The notes under the pieces are model-generated. The model saw only the letters and a program-made list of their open reading frames with translations, was not told the origin of the DNA and searched no databases. Made by a program: the position numbers and the translations under genes. This document shows positions 13,809-25,824 of a DNA stretch of 64,000 nt, piece by piece; position 1 is the first letter of the stretch; each line of letters starts with the position of its first letter. The stretch comes from Ascaris suum (taxonomy: Eukaryota > Nematoda > Chromadorea > Rhabditida > Ascarididae), in assembly GCA_013433145.1 (NCBI GenBank), contig CM024188.1:6051001-6115000 (forward strand). The letters are read 5' to 3'.

Positions 13809-14201
13809 GTTCTCAAAGCAACAAAACATACAACACGTATCCGCCGCCACTCACGCTTCCTCTATACAAATTCCCTAAAACGTCCCCTCAGCGATTTCCT
13901 ACTTTCGTTCTCTCCACGTCCTTTGCATTTCTACATCCGTCCCCTATCTTTTGCTTATAAATGCAATAGCTATGAACCATCCAAATTGACTTCCCATTTT
14001 TCGGTGAGCATCTTCGAACAAATCAGAAAGAAAGTGTGCCGTTGAAAGTGAAAAATGTACTTTGAAGGAACCCACAAGTCTAATACAAAAACACCAAGTT
14101 GACAGCACAGAAAGGCAACAAAAACAGCGTCTGAATATGAGGCAGTGGCAGCTATTACCTAGAAACTGTTGCTGGTATAATGGAAAGGGAACAGTGCGGC
14201 C

Positions 14202-14214
14202 GGGGGGGGGGGGG
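14202..14214. repeat. Poly-G tract (13 G)
   Basis: An uninterrupted run of 13 G, followed by further G-runs to about 14228, so the plus strand could fold into a G-quadruplex. It is one of about ten G/C runs of 9 or more in this window. Confidence 0.95.
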
Positions 14215-14471
14215 ATGGGGTGGGGGAAGGAAGGTTCGGAAGCGATAAGGTGGTGATGAAGAAAGAAAAACCGCTCACGCTAACGGAAACAACAGTTGAG
14301 CTTGGAGGAGAGGGGACTGAGCAAGAAGTGATTCCTTCCTCGTTCAGCAATTCATTTCCGTATGTTTCTTGCAGCCTAGTGTCACACGAAAACTTTCAAA
14401 TTCTCTCACTCAGCAGATGTTATGGATTCATGTTGGACACTCAGCATTTTTGAAAACACGCTGTTTTTCAG

Positions 14472-14567
14472 TATTGCGCTGAACGGCTCATTAGGTCCAT
14501 AATCTCAGCCAGAACTTCCCACAGGGTTCTGAAGGCCAAGGAAAAGGAGCGGCACAAAAACCTGTAG
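14472..14567 (+). CDS. Candidate last exon of the small unidentified gene
   Basis: Follows a strong nematode acceptor (tgtttttcag|TAT). It has 31 codons and a TAG, phase-0 start, compatible with the 13495-13569 exon. It begins YCAERLIRSIISARTSHRVL and ends in a highly charged tail rich in K, E and R (KAKEKERHKNL). AERLI repeats the motif of the first exon. No clear AATAAA was seen close behind the stop, which weakens the call that this is the 3' end. Confidence 0.4.
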   Translation, partial: YCAERLIRSIISARTSHRVLKAKEKERHKNL

Positions 14568-15428
14568 CGATGTCCAATCTGTCAGCTCAATTCCAAGGAG
14601 GCGAAAAGGGATGTGTTCCCAAAGATGAAATCTTGAGCAGGACGCGCAGCCCTCATCAACCATCAATTACACAATTAGCTGCGCCGCAGAGCTGCATACA
14701 GGGATAAGCCCTTTCTGGAAACTCAATTCAAAGTCTTTTCCCCCTCCCTCTCTACCTGTCCAATGCATCATTTGAGAAGTGAACAATTCGAATGTGAAAT
14801 GACCATATACACATTAGCTAAGTTCTCTACTTACAACGAATGAATGAAAACTTCATCCTGACGCATCCGATTTAATTACTTCATGCAAACTCGCGACAAA
14901 AAACACAAATTCACTTTTTGCATTTCCATAGATGCCCCTCATAAATGTTCACTAGAAATTCCTCCACATGCTTGCATTACTTATCAAAATGCCTCTTGAC
15001 TGCTATGTCACCACAAAACCGTATTCATATAGTAGTGTGGACTTCTTTTCTTCACACAGCCAAAAATATATAGGTTGCAATTATTCAACGGAACACACAT
15101 CGTCAAATGCACCCTATTATAAGGATTACAATCTTTTTAAGCTCAGTTATATTATCAAGGCTTCCGAAGCTATTTAAGCATAGACCGAGCTACTTGAGGG
15201 TCGAGTTCGTGATCTTGTCTCTTTATCTTTGCTGTGTCAAATTTCTCTCGTGAACCAGCAAGTGCGACATGACCTACTAAAGTTTACGTGGCTGGTCACG
15301 TCATAACATAGTTCACTCCCAACGCAACACTGAAAGGCTTTATTGAGCAAGGGGCAGCACGAAACAGTTCGAGTACGATTCACATTTACATGGACGCCTG
15401 TGCAACGCTCGGGTGACACAGCTGAAGT

Positions 15429-15620
15429 CGTTTTGCATGTGCACTTCGTAGAGGGAGTACGCTAATCGAGGAGGACATCGACGTGAAGCGTGAGCAATTG
15501 TACATAGTGATGCGTACGGGTGCTAAATGGAAAGGTGGTGATGCAGCGGCCTCGATCTCTCGATTTCGGTACAAAACTGTGAGGAAATGCTGCACGCAAG
15601 CTCATGTTTGTAACGTTTAG
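15429..15620 (+). CDS. Exon-like open frame, unidentified
   Basis: A 63-codon frame ending at TAG 15618 with coding-like composition (EEDIDVKREQLYIVMRTGAK, then WKGGDAAASISRFRYKT). It lacks an early ATG, so it would need an upstream exon; a weak acceptor lies at 15427. Possible donors include ACT|GTGAGG inside the frame. The minus-strand frames here are also open, so strand is uncertain. No family is recognised. Confidence 0.3.
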   Translation, partial: RFACALRRGSTLIEEDIDVKREQLYIVMRTGAKWKGGDAAASISRFRYKTVRKCCTQAHVCNV

Positions 15621-17244
15621 GCATTTAGAGTATCGTAAGAGTATGATATTTCGAGAGAGACATGCAGCCAGCCGACAACATAGAGAAATTGCAAGCAAAA
15701 GCGATTGCTGGCTGACGACCCGAGCTGATTAGAAGGAACTGTGGGCGGTGCACGGCGCAACGATTCGACATAGCTTCGCAGCTAAAAAGTCCAATGACCC
15801 CCTCCCCCTCCTCCTCGTTAACGCTCTCCCATCGACATCAATTATCTGTCGTTCTCTCAAGCACTTCACCTACACTTGCATTATAATCGACAGCATCAAA
15901 CGCCTTGCACCTCTACAATGGTGGAATGCTCTTAATGGGGCTTGTCGGTGTGACAAAGCTTTTCAATACTTTCCATTCAAAGGTACCTACTTGGATGTTG
16001 TTGATGCCAAGGTGCGGACTACTCATAGTGTAACACCGGTGAGCTATCAAGCATAAATAAACTATAACCCACCTAGAAAAACCATCCGATGAGAGGAAGC
16101 TCAGTGCTCAATGCAATTCAACGACTCTTCACTTCCATTTTTCAAAATTTTAGTCTTATATATTCTTGTGTTGTATGGGTCAGCAACATAAATCAGTCTG
16201 AAAGGATTGCCATCTTCTTTTTCTTCAGTCTCATTTACAGTGTTCCCTAACAAGCATGTTGTATTTATTACAGTGGAAGCAATTTGACTGCATCAAACAA
16301 ATCCACTAATATCAGGCAGCGTTTATGCACTGCGGTTTTAGAAACGCTGCAACAAATCATCTCGTTTCGACGCATCCTCTGCCCCCCCCCCCCCCCCCCC
16401 ATCCCTTACGTTTTCTTTGTGAAGGAATAAGCTTCCACTGAATTACCACGGAGCTGAAGGTTTTTCGCAGAATTTGGTGAATGAAGACTGCTTATCCGTC
16501 AAAAAGCAGAACACAGTGGCAAACACACATTAAAGCACCTATAACAAACACAACGCAGTGAATGGGGAGCGACACCATTAGCATTTAGTAATTCCGTACT
16601 AAACAGTATCAAAAACAAACTCGAAAAACAACACTGTCGCCGAGATGGATTAACAACGATATAAAGATAGTTTCCATTTTCCTCAGCGATTTAGTTCATG
16701 GCATATTTTGACTCACTTTAGTTATGGTCATTGTGGAGGGGGATGGGGGAGTGTTTGGTACCTGAACTAGTACGAATTTTTCTGCCATTTGCGGATTTCA
16801 ACTGTCGTCGCCAATGCATGTATTCGATTATGCGCCATTCATGCCAAAGTTGCTAGGCACATATCAGCCACCGCTAATAAATAAAATGCTTGAAGAATTT
16901 TTTCAGTCTCCAAAATTTGGCTTTTTTTAATGTCAAAAGTCCACATGTTGCTGCGCTTTAAAAGGCGCTTTAAAATTTTTCCGAGACTGCGTTATCGGTG
17001 ACCTCAGATCTGTGCATTTGCATTTGTATTTTCATCTGAAAGTAGTGCCGAATGTGTTCAGCTCATAAAGCATAAAATTTAGAGCGATAAAACCATTCGA
17101 TCATCTTCCAAATCTTGTTCTGTGATAAACGTAAAGGTGCCATAAATCTCCACGTTGCTCTTGTTCTGCTATTGGTCAAATGCAACTTTGAAATTCTATT
17201 TAAACAAAAGAAATTGTAAAATTGATTCGTTTCGTGGGAAATTA
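15621..17244. other. No gene recognised
   Basis: Contains a 19-nt C-run and AT-rich DNA with short random frames. Nothing here supports a gene. Confidence 0.5.
16382..16400. repeat. Poly-C tract (19 C)
   Basis: The longest G/C homopolymer in the window, an uninterrupted run of 19 C. Tracts of this class need a dedicated helicase (DOG-1/FANCJ) for stable replication in C. elegans. Confidence 0.95.
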
Positions 17245-17380
17245 TTATTAGGTATTCTTTCGATTTTCCTGCACATCTGATATCCGAGAAGTCGAAGTGC
17301 GACAAGTGGAAAACTGTCTCATATGAGACGCCCGGGTATGCGCTCTTACACTGCTCAGCAAGCAATTTCGTTATTTGCGA
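17245..17380 (-). CDS. Candidate exon after a strong acceptor, unidentified
   Basis: An excellent acceptor (ttttatctttcag) precedes an open frame, phase 0, whose first 45 codons use many C/G-ending codons. It reads SQITKLLAEQCKSAYPGVSY then ETVFHLSHFDFSDIRC. A GTAAGA donor after ten codons could cut it very short; otherwise I see no clean donor. The frame runs on into AT-rich sequence, so the 3' boundary given is arbitrary. No motif is recognised. Confidence 0.3.
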
Positions 17381-20235
17381 CTGAAAGATAAAACGCAAGC
17401 TAACATCTTCATGTTCTACTCAACCCAACCGTTCGCACAAATTTTCTGCAAAACATTCGTTTGTTAATCGACCTTCTGGTGCGAAATAAGAAAAAGTTGA
17501 CTGATGTAAAATACACGGGAATCTTGATGAATCAACCTGAAATCCGTGGTATATATTCCAGCACAAAATTTTCTAATGTTGTCTTCTTTGTTCTCAGGTT
17601 GACATGACGTCTTCATAATATGTTTTACACGGCAAAATTGGCAAAAATGCATAAAAGGTTTCGTATTTGTACTTTTAGAGTAATTATCTTTTGCTTGGAC
17701 GAAATTTTGCCGCAAAGAAAGAGAATTTTATGTTAGTAATTTGGTGCAAAAAAAAAAGTAGAAAGCATTTAGTGACTTATGTCTCTTCATTTAAGAAGCT
17801 GAATTTGCCATCGTTTGGCTGAAAGATGACTTCCACGAATAACACAACCTCTTTTTCGTAATTTTTGACTGTTCGTTTCTTTATTTGAATAAGCGTGTGA
17901 TTCATTCGTTCGGCGCTAATAATGTAACAACAAACATCCATCACTATACTCCATGAACCCATTCAGCATCGTTTTAAATGCTCCATCTTGTAGGCTATTT
18001 TCCTCATCGTTGGTCTTTGTAAGCTCCATTAATGAACGAAGCCCCACAGAACATGTTCGTACACTCTGTATTACTGTCAATGCTTTCAAAAGAAACGCAA
18101 TATTTTAGCGCAATATAATGTTTGGTTATTGAAGCTACTCGTCAAATGAGCAAGAAACAACTCAGAGCAACTTATTCAACCTTTTATGAAATTATTTGTG
18201 CGTAAAGAAAGTATTTAAATGAAGAATGAGGAAGCAATAATATTTCATATTTAGAAAAATATGCTGTAGTTGTAATGAAAAACTTAGTCAATCACGCAGC
18301 CCTTCATGGCTTGGTAATCACGCTCTCATTGATGGAGAAGACAAGTAGAACTGTCCCAATAAATAACCTGTATGAGAATCATTGAACAGTACTATAAAAT
18401 GCAAATTTATCGAACCCTAAAATGCAATATGCAAATTAGCTGTTGAATATTCTGAAAAGGTTTGCAGGCGCTGGCAAATTTCTGAGTGAAAGATAAGAGC
18501 TTTTTAATGAGGCAACTCTTAGAATGATTTCAGCGTTATAATCCATAATTGTTCAAAAATATTACGACTCCTGTGTACTGTTGCACCTGCACGAATATCT
18601 TTTCAAGTGCAATAAAATGTGAAACTCTTATCAGCGGTCCTTTATTTCTGTGCTGCGGAAATACCAGTTGCCTATTCATCTGGCAAATCTTTATTGTGCA
18701 CCAATGTCAGAGAAAAACTAACCGGACATTTGCGCCCTCATGAGACAAACCAGTCAGGTTGAACTAGAAGGGATATTTTCGCCTATATGCCAAAGATTCC
18801 AAAGGGTGTTCAGGCAGAAATGTTTACAAACCATGAGTGCTGAAATAATAAACAGCGATAAGACTGGCTAGCGAATCCGCACGTCGAACAAGGAGTCGCA
18901 ACGACGCATTAACGGTGACCAATAGGGGTCAGAATAAAATTACCAGACTAGACTGGAGCCGACGTTCAATTTGCAAAGCCACTACCCTTTGAGAAAAGGG
19001 TGCAGTGTTTTGGCTCATATGTCCTACAATGAGCTTATGTTCTTGCATAGCCTGCGAACATCTTTCTTTTTCTATATTTGCATAGTTTGCCTCTTGTCTA
19101 GTGTTCATTAGCAATAAAGCATAACGTCGTACTATTAGTTCTTCCATCTGTCGTCAATTCCCCTACGCCGCCTTGAAAAATTCTGCATCCGGAATTTGAG
19201 CCTCGAACAGTAGGAAATCCGGAATTGCGGGGGCAGGATCGAAATTAAGACAGTTTCAGTGAGCACTTTTTTCTGTGTCAGTCGCATTTCTATCAACATT
19301 TGGAGCGTCTATTTAGGTGTTGTTGCCGGTGATGTCGCATAGTAAACTAGGACCATTAAGTTTAAAATATATACGTCACATTATGTAAACAGCAGCTGAA
19401 CTACTTCAAGGGCTTCTGGCTCGATTATTCCAAACAGCTTCCTGACTTATGACAGGGACCAATGATTGCAACCGTCTAGATATATTGCAGTTAAGCAGTG
19501 AGCTCGAATTACGCACTTTCTTTCACTTACGTTTTGAAGTACCGCAAACAACCCCTCATAACTCTCTGTCGTTTCAGCCTTGAAGTTTCTATTTATAACC
19601 TTCAGCAGACTTCCTCAAGCAGCTTTTCTGATTCTCTTTGGCTTTGCTCGAACCTTTCGAACTTCCTACAGCTGTGCACTATTGTTGCGAAACATTTCAT
19701 TCGCCGCTCTCCATCCAATTTGTTGCGTCCTTTCCCTCTTTCTCCATTCTTCTTCTCCAGTCATTCTGAAAGACTGTATATTTGAAAGCGTTGTGAAACA
19801 ACCGTTCATTGCATTATCAACTTATGTCAGCTATCCTGGTTTCCATTTGTTCCGTTTCTCCGATGCACCAATAAACATTTTCTTCTGCTCTCATCTCGTG
19901 CACGTAGAGGTTTCGTCACTACATCTGATTCACAATGAACGATTCAGAGGCCATTTCACTGCTCTATTTAGGTTGCCATCGGTTTTGTGAGGGACGTGGA
20001 ATCGTTGTTCCCATTTCCGAAATGATCACCGAATTTGTATAAGTTGATGCTCATAGCAAAACGCACGCACCCAAAACGCACCTACAATTGTAAATAGTAG
20101 GAAAGGCGTTGCGCATATCTGGTTCGAGTATGACTGTTGTAGGGTAAGCAAGCGCAGGCGCTGGATGATGCGCTTGGCACCACGACGAAGCTCAAAGAAC
20201 CGGTTTATGGGTGACAACCTTGTAGTGACGATTAG
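17381..20235. other. No gene recognised
   Basis: AT-rich. A cysteine-containing minus frame at 17464-17715 and pyrimidine-rich plus frames at 19.5-19.99 kb have random codon composition. Nothing here supports a gene. Confidence 0.45.
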
Positions 20236-20583
20236 CATCGCCATCCTCGTTGTCACCGGCTTGCCGAGTTATCTACAGCAGCTTGCCAAGTTATCTACAA
20301 CAACGCCAACGATACCATCTCTGTGCCCATTTCCAACATCTATGAACACTGCAAACTCGGCCGGCGTTCTTCTTTTCCCACTTCATTTAAATACATGGAA
20401 AATGGATGCAACATTTCAAAATTGGCGTATAGTCGAACTAAGCCCTATAAAGAAGTGGCCGACATACGAGAAAAGCAGCATTTGTATATACATTTTTCTT
20501 TGGTAAGGAGGCTGCACTTGAGTTTGCGACATTTCCGGAAGCAGCATATGTGGAAGCAACTAAGGAAGCTCCCTGCCCAGTAG
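20236..20583 (+). CDS. Open frame of 115 codons, unidentified, possibly repeat-derived
   Basis: Open after a TAG at 20233. The first third has coding-like codons (AACQVIYNNANDTISVPISN, IYEHCKLGRRSSF) and the last third is basic. It contains a 22-nt tandem duplication at 20259-20302, and an alternative plus frame is also open across it. There is no convincing start or splice structure. It may be a decayed mobile-element protein or chance. Confidence 0.22.
   Translation, partial: HRHPRCHRLAELSTAACQVIYNNANDTISVPISNIYEHCKLGRRSSFPTSFKYMENGCNISKLAYSRTKPYKEVADIREKQHLYIHFSLVRRLHLSLRHFRKQHMWKQLRKLPAQ
20259..20302 (+). repeat. 22-nt tandem duplication
   Basis: Two adjacent 22-nt copies (gcttgccRagttatctacaRca, where R is g then a) differ at two positions, both g to a. 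Confidence 0.85.
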
Positions 20584-22269
20584 GGCACAACGCGTGCATT
20601 TTGCAAATAACTCAATAAATATTAAATACAACGCTCGGAACCGCTTGGAGCGAGTATTGGAAGTAGTACACTTTAACAAAAACACGTCCTTAACTTACAT
20701 ATTTTATGACCACTCCTTCATTAAATCAGAAGTCGTGAATTTTTCGAATGTTTGGCAACGCTTCAACGTCATGGTGCCGTCCGGTTTCGTGGACCGATGC
20801 GCTTTCCAATCTTCCTTCGTGATTCTATTTCCACGACCACTGGGTACTTTATAACAAAAAAACACGATGATGTTTTGAAGTGAGTTCCAAAATGGGAGTG
20901 CTTAAGTACCTTCCTGTGGAATCAGCAGTTACGGGCTTGAATCACAGAAGGCCAAGCAGACAGGAGATGGCGAGGCCTCGTCATGAAAATTCGCCAAACT
21001 GTTGCAGTTTATTTTGTAAAGAAAGTTTCGTCTCAAGTGAACTTCGAACTTAGAAGTTTCAATGGGCCTCGAGATCTAAATAAAAATTACAGACGGATGG
21101 ACATAAATAACCTCCGCAATGCGGTTTTTGCCAAGTGAAAACCATAAGATAGTACTGCAATGTAAGCATGCGTCGAAATCAGATCAGATTAATCGAAGGC
21201 ATTATTTAAATGGCATGCTTTCATCAGCAAAACTTCAGTTCATCAGCCAATTAAATTAACAACTGCTCTAATAAGACAGCTTGCAGGCTAAATAATTCTA
21301 AAAATGGATCGAGTTAAGTGCCTCGAAATTATGGATTAGTGCTAAGCAAGGATTCTATTCACAACGATGAAGTAACTATATACGCATACTTTCACACATT
21401 TGAGGGAGTTTTTTTTTAATGTATCTCAAAAAATCTCATACATAAAAACAAAAAATTTTCTGTTTACTTTTATGGACTTCTTACGAATGAAAATCGTCTT
21501 TTTATGCACCATTTTCTAGTGCCGAAACTTTCTGTGTGAATTGAGGCATTCGACAACGATGCACATAATTTCGTAACATACGTTTGTGTTGATGAAATTA
21601 ATAGTGCATGTTCTAAGAAAAAATGAAAGGCTTACACATTTATAAGTTTTATTTTAAAAGAACATTATTCGCCCGTTAAATTTTTTGAACCTCCTTTCAG
21701 TGTTGCGGCGATTTCTAGAAAAGGTGTAACGGTCGATATTTTGATTAATTAGGAATAATGACCTGATTTCTTAGCCGTTAAAAGAACGTGAAAATCCTTT
21801 AGAAAATCATCAAACAATCAAACAACTAAAGCAATACATCAACCAACAAATGTTGCAACAGCGCATGCATTCCATTGCAACGCCGCAATGACATCGCTTT
21901 TTTTGTTATTTATGTCGTTCCATGAAATGTTCTCACGTTAAGTGCGCCAAGTGAGACCATATGTTGACGTCGAAATATCAAACGGGTGTGTTTCCGGGAA
22001 GTTTAATATACGACGTTTGACTTCATGGGATTGCAAATGTGTGCATATGCAGATGTGTCAAACATCATTTTTCTAGGTACATATAGGTGTGTGCTGAATG
22101 TTTTCAGAATTGCACAACCGGAGAACGAATAGGTTTACTAAAGGTTTATACGAGCGCGCGCAGTCTACTTCACGAGAAGACAATCAGAAGTTCTTGGTCT
22201 GGCTCAAGAACGTGCACTAAGTGTTTCTAAATTCTTGTTAATGCTTCAGATAGCAGGTTAAGTGAATGA

Positions 22270-22944
22270 AGAACGAAGGTGTTTAATGGTGAAGTTACGG
22301 TGCAGCACGTGGCGGATGTTTGTGAGCACACCTGCGAGCACACAGATAGCCAACCACTTACAAAAGGGGACTATTGGAGGTGGGTACGCTCTAAAAGCCT
22401 TTTTGATATGCTCAAGGTCTTGGTCGTATTCATCGAGAAGCGTTGTCGTGGTCGCCGCTCTGCACGAGACGCCACTAATCTACGTGCGCACTACCAATAG
22501 CACAACATCTTCGAGGTTATGCGTGCACATCTCAAGCACACCTCAATGAGAGCACATGACAGCGCTGCATTTGTTCTATCATATGCTACACCTGCACACA
22601 TCACCTTCAACGAACATTTTTTGAATCTTGCATCCAAGATGCAACCTAGTAAAGCAAACAATTCCCAAATAGGTGACTAAATCCCACAGTCCTACATAGC
22701 GAGGACACGCTGTAAGAATGTGTCTTATACGTCACAATACCGCCTATATTTCATTCAGTTGAGAAGAGAGGAATTAGCATCGGAAGAAGTTTCGTCGGGG
22801 ACCTCCGAAGACATAGGGGTACCTTGATTAGAAGTCCCCGAAGCACCACTAACTCCAGTTCATATGATGCCTGCGTACCTCTTCAATGACAGTATCGTAT
22901 GGAAGACGTTCTCAATGAAGGCGTCCGCATCCACCGAATTTTAA
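22270..22944 (+). pseudogene. Decayed protein-coding frame with four in-frame stops
   Basis: A single frame keeps coding-like composition for about 225 codons but is broken at TAG 22498, TAA 22678, TGA 22825 and TAA 22942, all in register. Segment 1 includes EVTVQHVADVCEHTCEHTDS and GDYWRWVRSKSLFDMLKVLV; segment 2 includes HNIFEVMRAHLKHT; segment 3 includes IPQSYIARTRCKNVSYTSQY; segment 4 includes EAPLTPVHMMPAYLFNDSIV. No frameshift is needed between segments. This fits a relic of a mobile-element protein or a retropseudogene. I cannot assign the family. Confidence 0.45.
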
Positions 22945-25662
22945 ATACAAGATAACTAAACAGATCTTGTACAGATCACACATAAAACCGTTCATTGTCG
23001 CTGCAAGTGAAACCTTCTACTAGCTGCAATCTCCATAGTGATAAAATTCTGAAGCTGGGAAAGGATTGGGGATTGCTTCACAGAACTCAACACTTCATAC
23101 AATTCAACAACGATAACGCAGTGATCTTTGAGCAGTTCTAGTTCGGCAGTATCCGTTGCTTAATTGCTTAATTCCGCTCGGTTCAAGTCAGCAGCAAGAA
23201 ATTATTCAGCAGTTTATTAGGCTGCTTTGAAGTAAACTCGGTGAAATGAAATGCTAGTTAAAACATGTTCTTCTTTTGTTTACAGCTGAATAAGAAAATT
23301 TATTTCATTTGCAAGATTTGGCTGTTAAATAGTTGTATTAGAGTGCAACGATAGGGCCTTTTTGAAGTGATAGCGAGCGTAAAATCGTTCATTAAAATTC
23401 AGTTGCCTTCTCACCTCAGAGTCACAATTTTGATATGTGGAATGAGGGTCTAATGTGGATCATCTAAGCTACTGGAGATTAACTTCATTCAGGTGTTCCG
23501 GGCATATGAGAAAATGTTTCTTTCCCTTATTTTAGGATGGAGCGAGGAAGGTCTTAAGCGGGAATTTGACTCGACCTGGAAATGTTTTATCACATAAAGG
23601 ACATGGGCTTTTAGGCAAACGAGAGTCACTCTAAATTTTACGACAATATTAGATGCTTTTCTTTCGATTTTCAAGAGATATGGCTTAGCCTGGTGGCATT
23701 TGAGCAGATTTCCCATCTAGGACTCTTAGCTATTGTTGAACATGAAAGAAAAAAGAATCACTTTTTGAATCTTTGAAAGTCTATCCCATTTTCGCAGGTT
23801 TTACAGAAATATTTTTGCACAATCTATTGCTGTATCTGAACGATGTTTTCCAATGCTCATTTAACCATGCAAGCAGATGAAAAGAGAAGAAAAGCAATTC
23901 GATAATTTCAGCGACAGTTTCCTGAGGAATTTGAATAACAAATCTCAGAAGTGAAGCCCTCCAACATAACAATCGCTGGAAGGCATCACTGTATTCTACT
24001 TCAGACAGCATTTCTCAGCTTTCAGCTATTAGCAATTGTGTATGAAAAAAAAGTAGTGATTTGGTACTTAGGTTATTGAAGGCTCTCAACAGTTAGCCGC
24101 CGAGGTCATAAGATTCCGACTAACCGCTGCGGTCATAAGATCTATGCCCACCGAGCCAAAAAGTTAGTCAGCTTTGCACAGCTCCACTAAAAAAATCATC
24201 GGAAACTATATACAGACAAAATTATTAAATTCATTAAGTCCTTTGCTTCTCTTTGTCACCCGAACGAAGTCAAACCTCATAGTGGTGGCACTCATCTTCT
24301 GGATATTTTTTTGTTCCATCTCTACGTTTGAATTCAGTGTACTAGATTTAAAAACGACTGGTTTTTCTGAAATCTTCCATCCCTGCAAAAAAATAGAAAG
24401 ATGGAATTTTTGTGGGCTAGAGGTGATAAATTGTTAATTTGAGACTGCACAAAGCTTTTTTCTATATATTGCTGAGCTGTTTCGTTGCAACATATCAAGA
24501 AACTATGAATGCAAATTCAAACTGAGGTAAGCAAAAAATTTCGACAATTAGTGCGTATTATGCATGAATGTACTGCGTTCACTGTTGCATTAATTGCCTG
24601 GATAAGGAAGCTTGCAGTGAACGTCGCCCTGATATTGCTACCGATACGTTATATTATCTGAAGCACAAACAATCTCATCAACGGCTTCAATCAGCACATT
24701 GTTGGGTTCTAACGCTCGTAAAAAGGTTCGGTGAGAGCGGTCAGCAATTATTTTAAAAATTATTCCACAAGGTTCAAGTGGAGGAATTACCCATTGCTTT
24801 CCTTCAAATACAGGGAGAGGAAATTGGAGTAGTGGCGACAAGATGTTGCCTTTCGATCGTGTTGAATATTAAGAGCATGAGCTTTAGTATAAAAAGGCTT
24901 TTTTCTTCATGCTTACAGTTAGTGAGCGATGAAGCAGGTATTTACTAAATCGGCTGCGCCAGAGATAGTTGGGGGAAGAGGGAATAAGCAAGAGCCTAGA
25001 AGGAATTCATTGTTCCGGCTGCATCAGATGTGGAACATAGCTCCTCACTAAAAAATTTTTAAAACTCTAACACTGAAGAAGGCAAGCCCTCTTTCATAGC
25101 TTCACTAAACATAGCTCCGATTCCGAATCCTACCAACTTTCATTTTCATCACGCAAGAAGCAAAAATATTCGTAATCATAGTAAGTGTTCGCTATTTACT
25201 GCTGTGCAGAGAACCGATTTCATTAAATGAAGACGAAATGAAAGCACTAAATGACTTTTCTTTGAAGGGAAAAGCGATGTTTGCACAAGACTTATGAAGG
25301 AATTTTTGCTTTTGAAATGTGCGCTTCTGAATCTGTCAAATCAGATTTACTCAATACCCTCGCTGATGAATGGTCGCTCGTGTCCGGACTGTTTAGCGGC
25401 CCCATATGTTTCTAACTCGAAAACAAAGTAATCAGACTTCCGTAAGAAAATGCATCGAAAGAAGGACGAGGTGTTAGGCATGTCGCTAATGAATTAGAGC
25501 CTCTAGTTGTATGCAGCGAAGAAGGAACGGGAGTCTGTCGTCGGTGTTGTTTGATTCCATACATTCATGTCTAGAGAAATGCCGCTGTATTATCGGGAGA
25601 GCAGGTATCGCGAGCAACAAGCGTGATTGCAGAGTAAAAGGCGATTTAAGGAGCAATGATAC
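22945..25662. other. No gene recognised
   Basis: AT-rich. The frames at 23489-23716 and 23781-24011 (minus) lack motifs and splice support. A repeated phrase (cggtcataagat) occurs at about 24105 and 24130. If the 25.8 kb exon is real, its downstream exons would lie here, but I could not pick them out. Confidence 0.4.
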
Positions 25663-25824
25663 GTGCCAATTGGGGTACGCATCTTCTCCAAGTGGGCCAT
25701 AAAGCTGTGCGAGTAGCACCGAGGCAGATAGGGCAACGATAACTCGTCGCCAAGTGACCTTCTTAACGCGGCTCGTCACCCGACGGCAATGACCGCGGCC
25801 CCACGTTCGCGCACCGCCACCCAT
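25663..25824 (-). CDS. Candidate first exon of a type II membrane protein
   Basis: Opens at ATG with 54 codons. A basic N-terminus (MGGGARTWGRGHCRRVTSRV, then KKVTWRR) is followed by a hydrophobic segment of about 16 residues (VIVALSASVLLAQLYG) and an acidic, Pro-containing stem (PLGEDAYPNWH). It ends at a phase-0 donor CAC|GTATCA. The layout is that of Golgi glycosyl- or sulfotransferase signal anchors, but no catalytic exon was found downstream, so no function is claimed. The other two minus frames have early stops. Confidence 0.38.

Noticed and set aside
13572..14045. 157-codon plus-strand ORF
   Set aside because: It crosses a poly-T run that encodes a string of Phe, has no motif, and overlaps the donor of a better small exon. 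Composition is low-complexity.
17464..17962. Minus frames including FCQFCRVKH, considered as a zinc-finger exon
   Set aside because: Codon use is AT-driven, there is only one Cys pair, and no splice sites bracket the frame.
19498..19990. Two overlapping long ORFs on the plus strand
   Set aside because: The region is pyrimidine-rich, which gives Phe/Leu/Ser-rich pseudo-hydrophobic frames in two registers. There is no start or splice logic.
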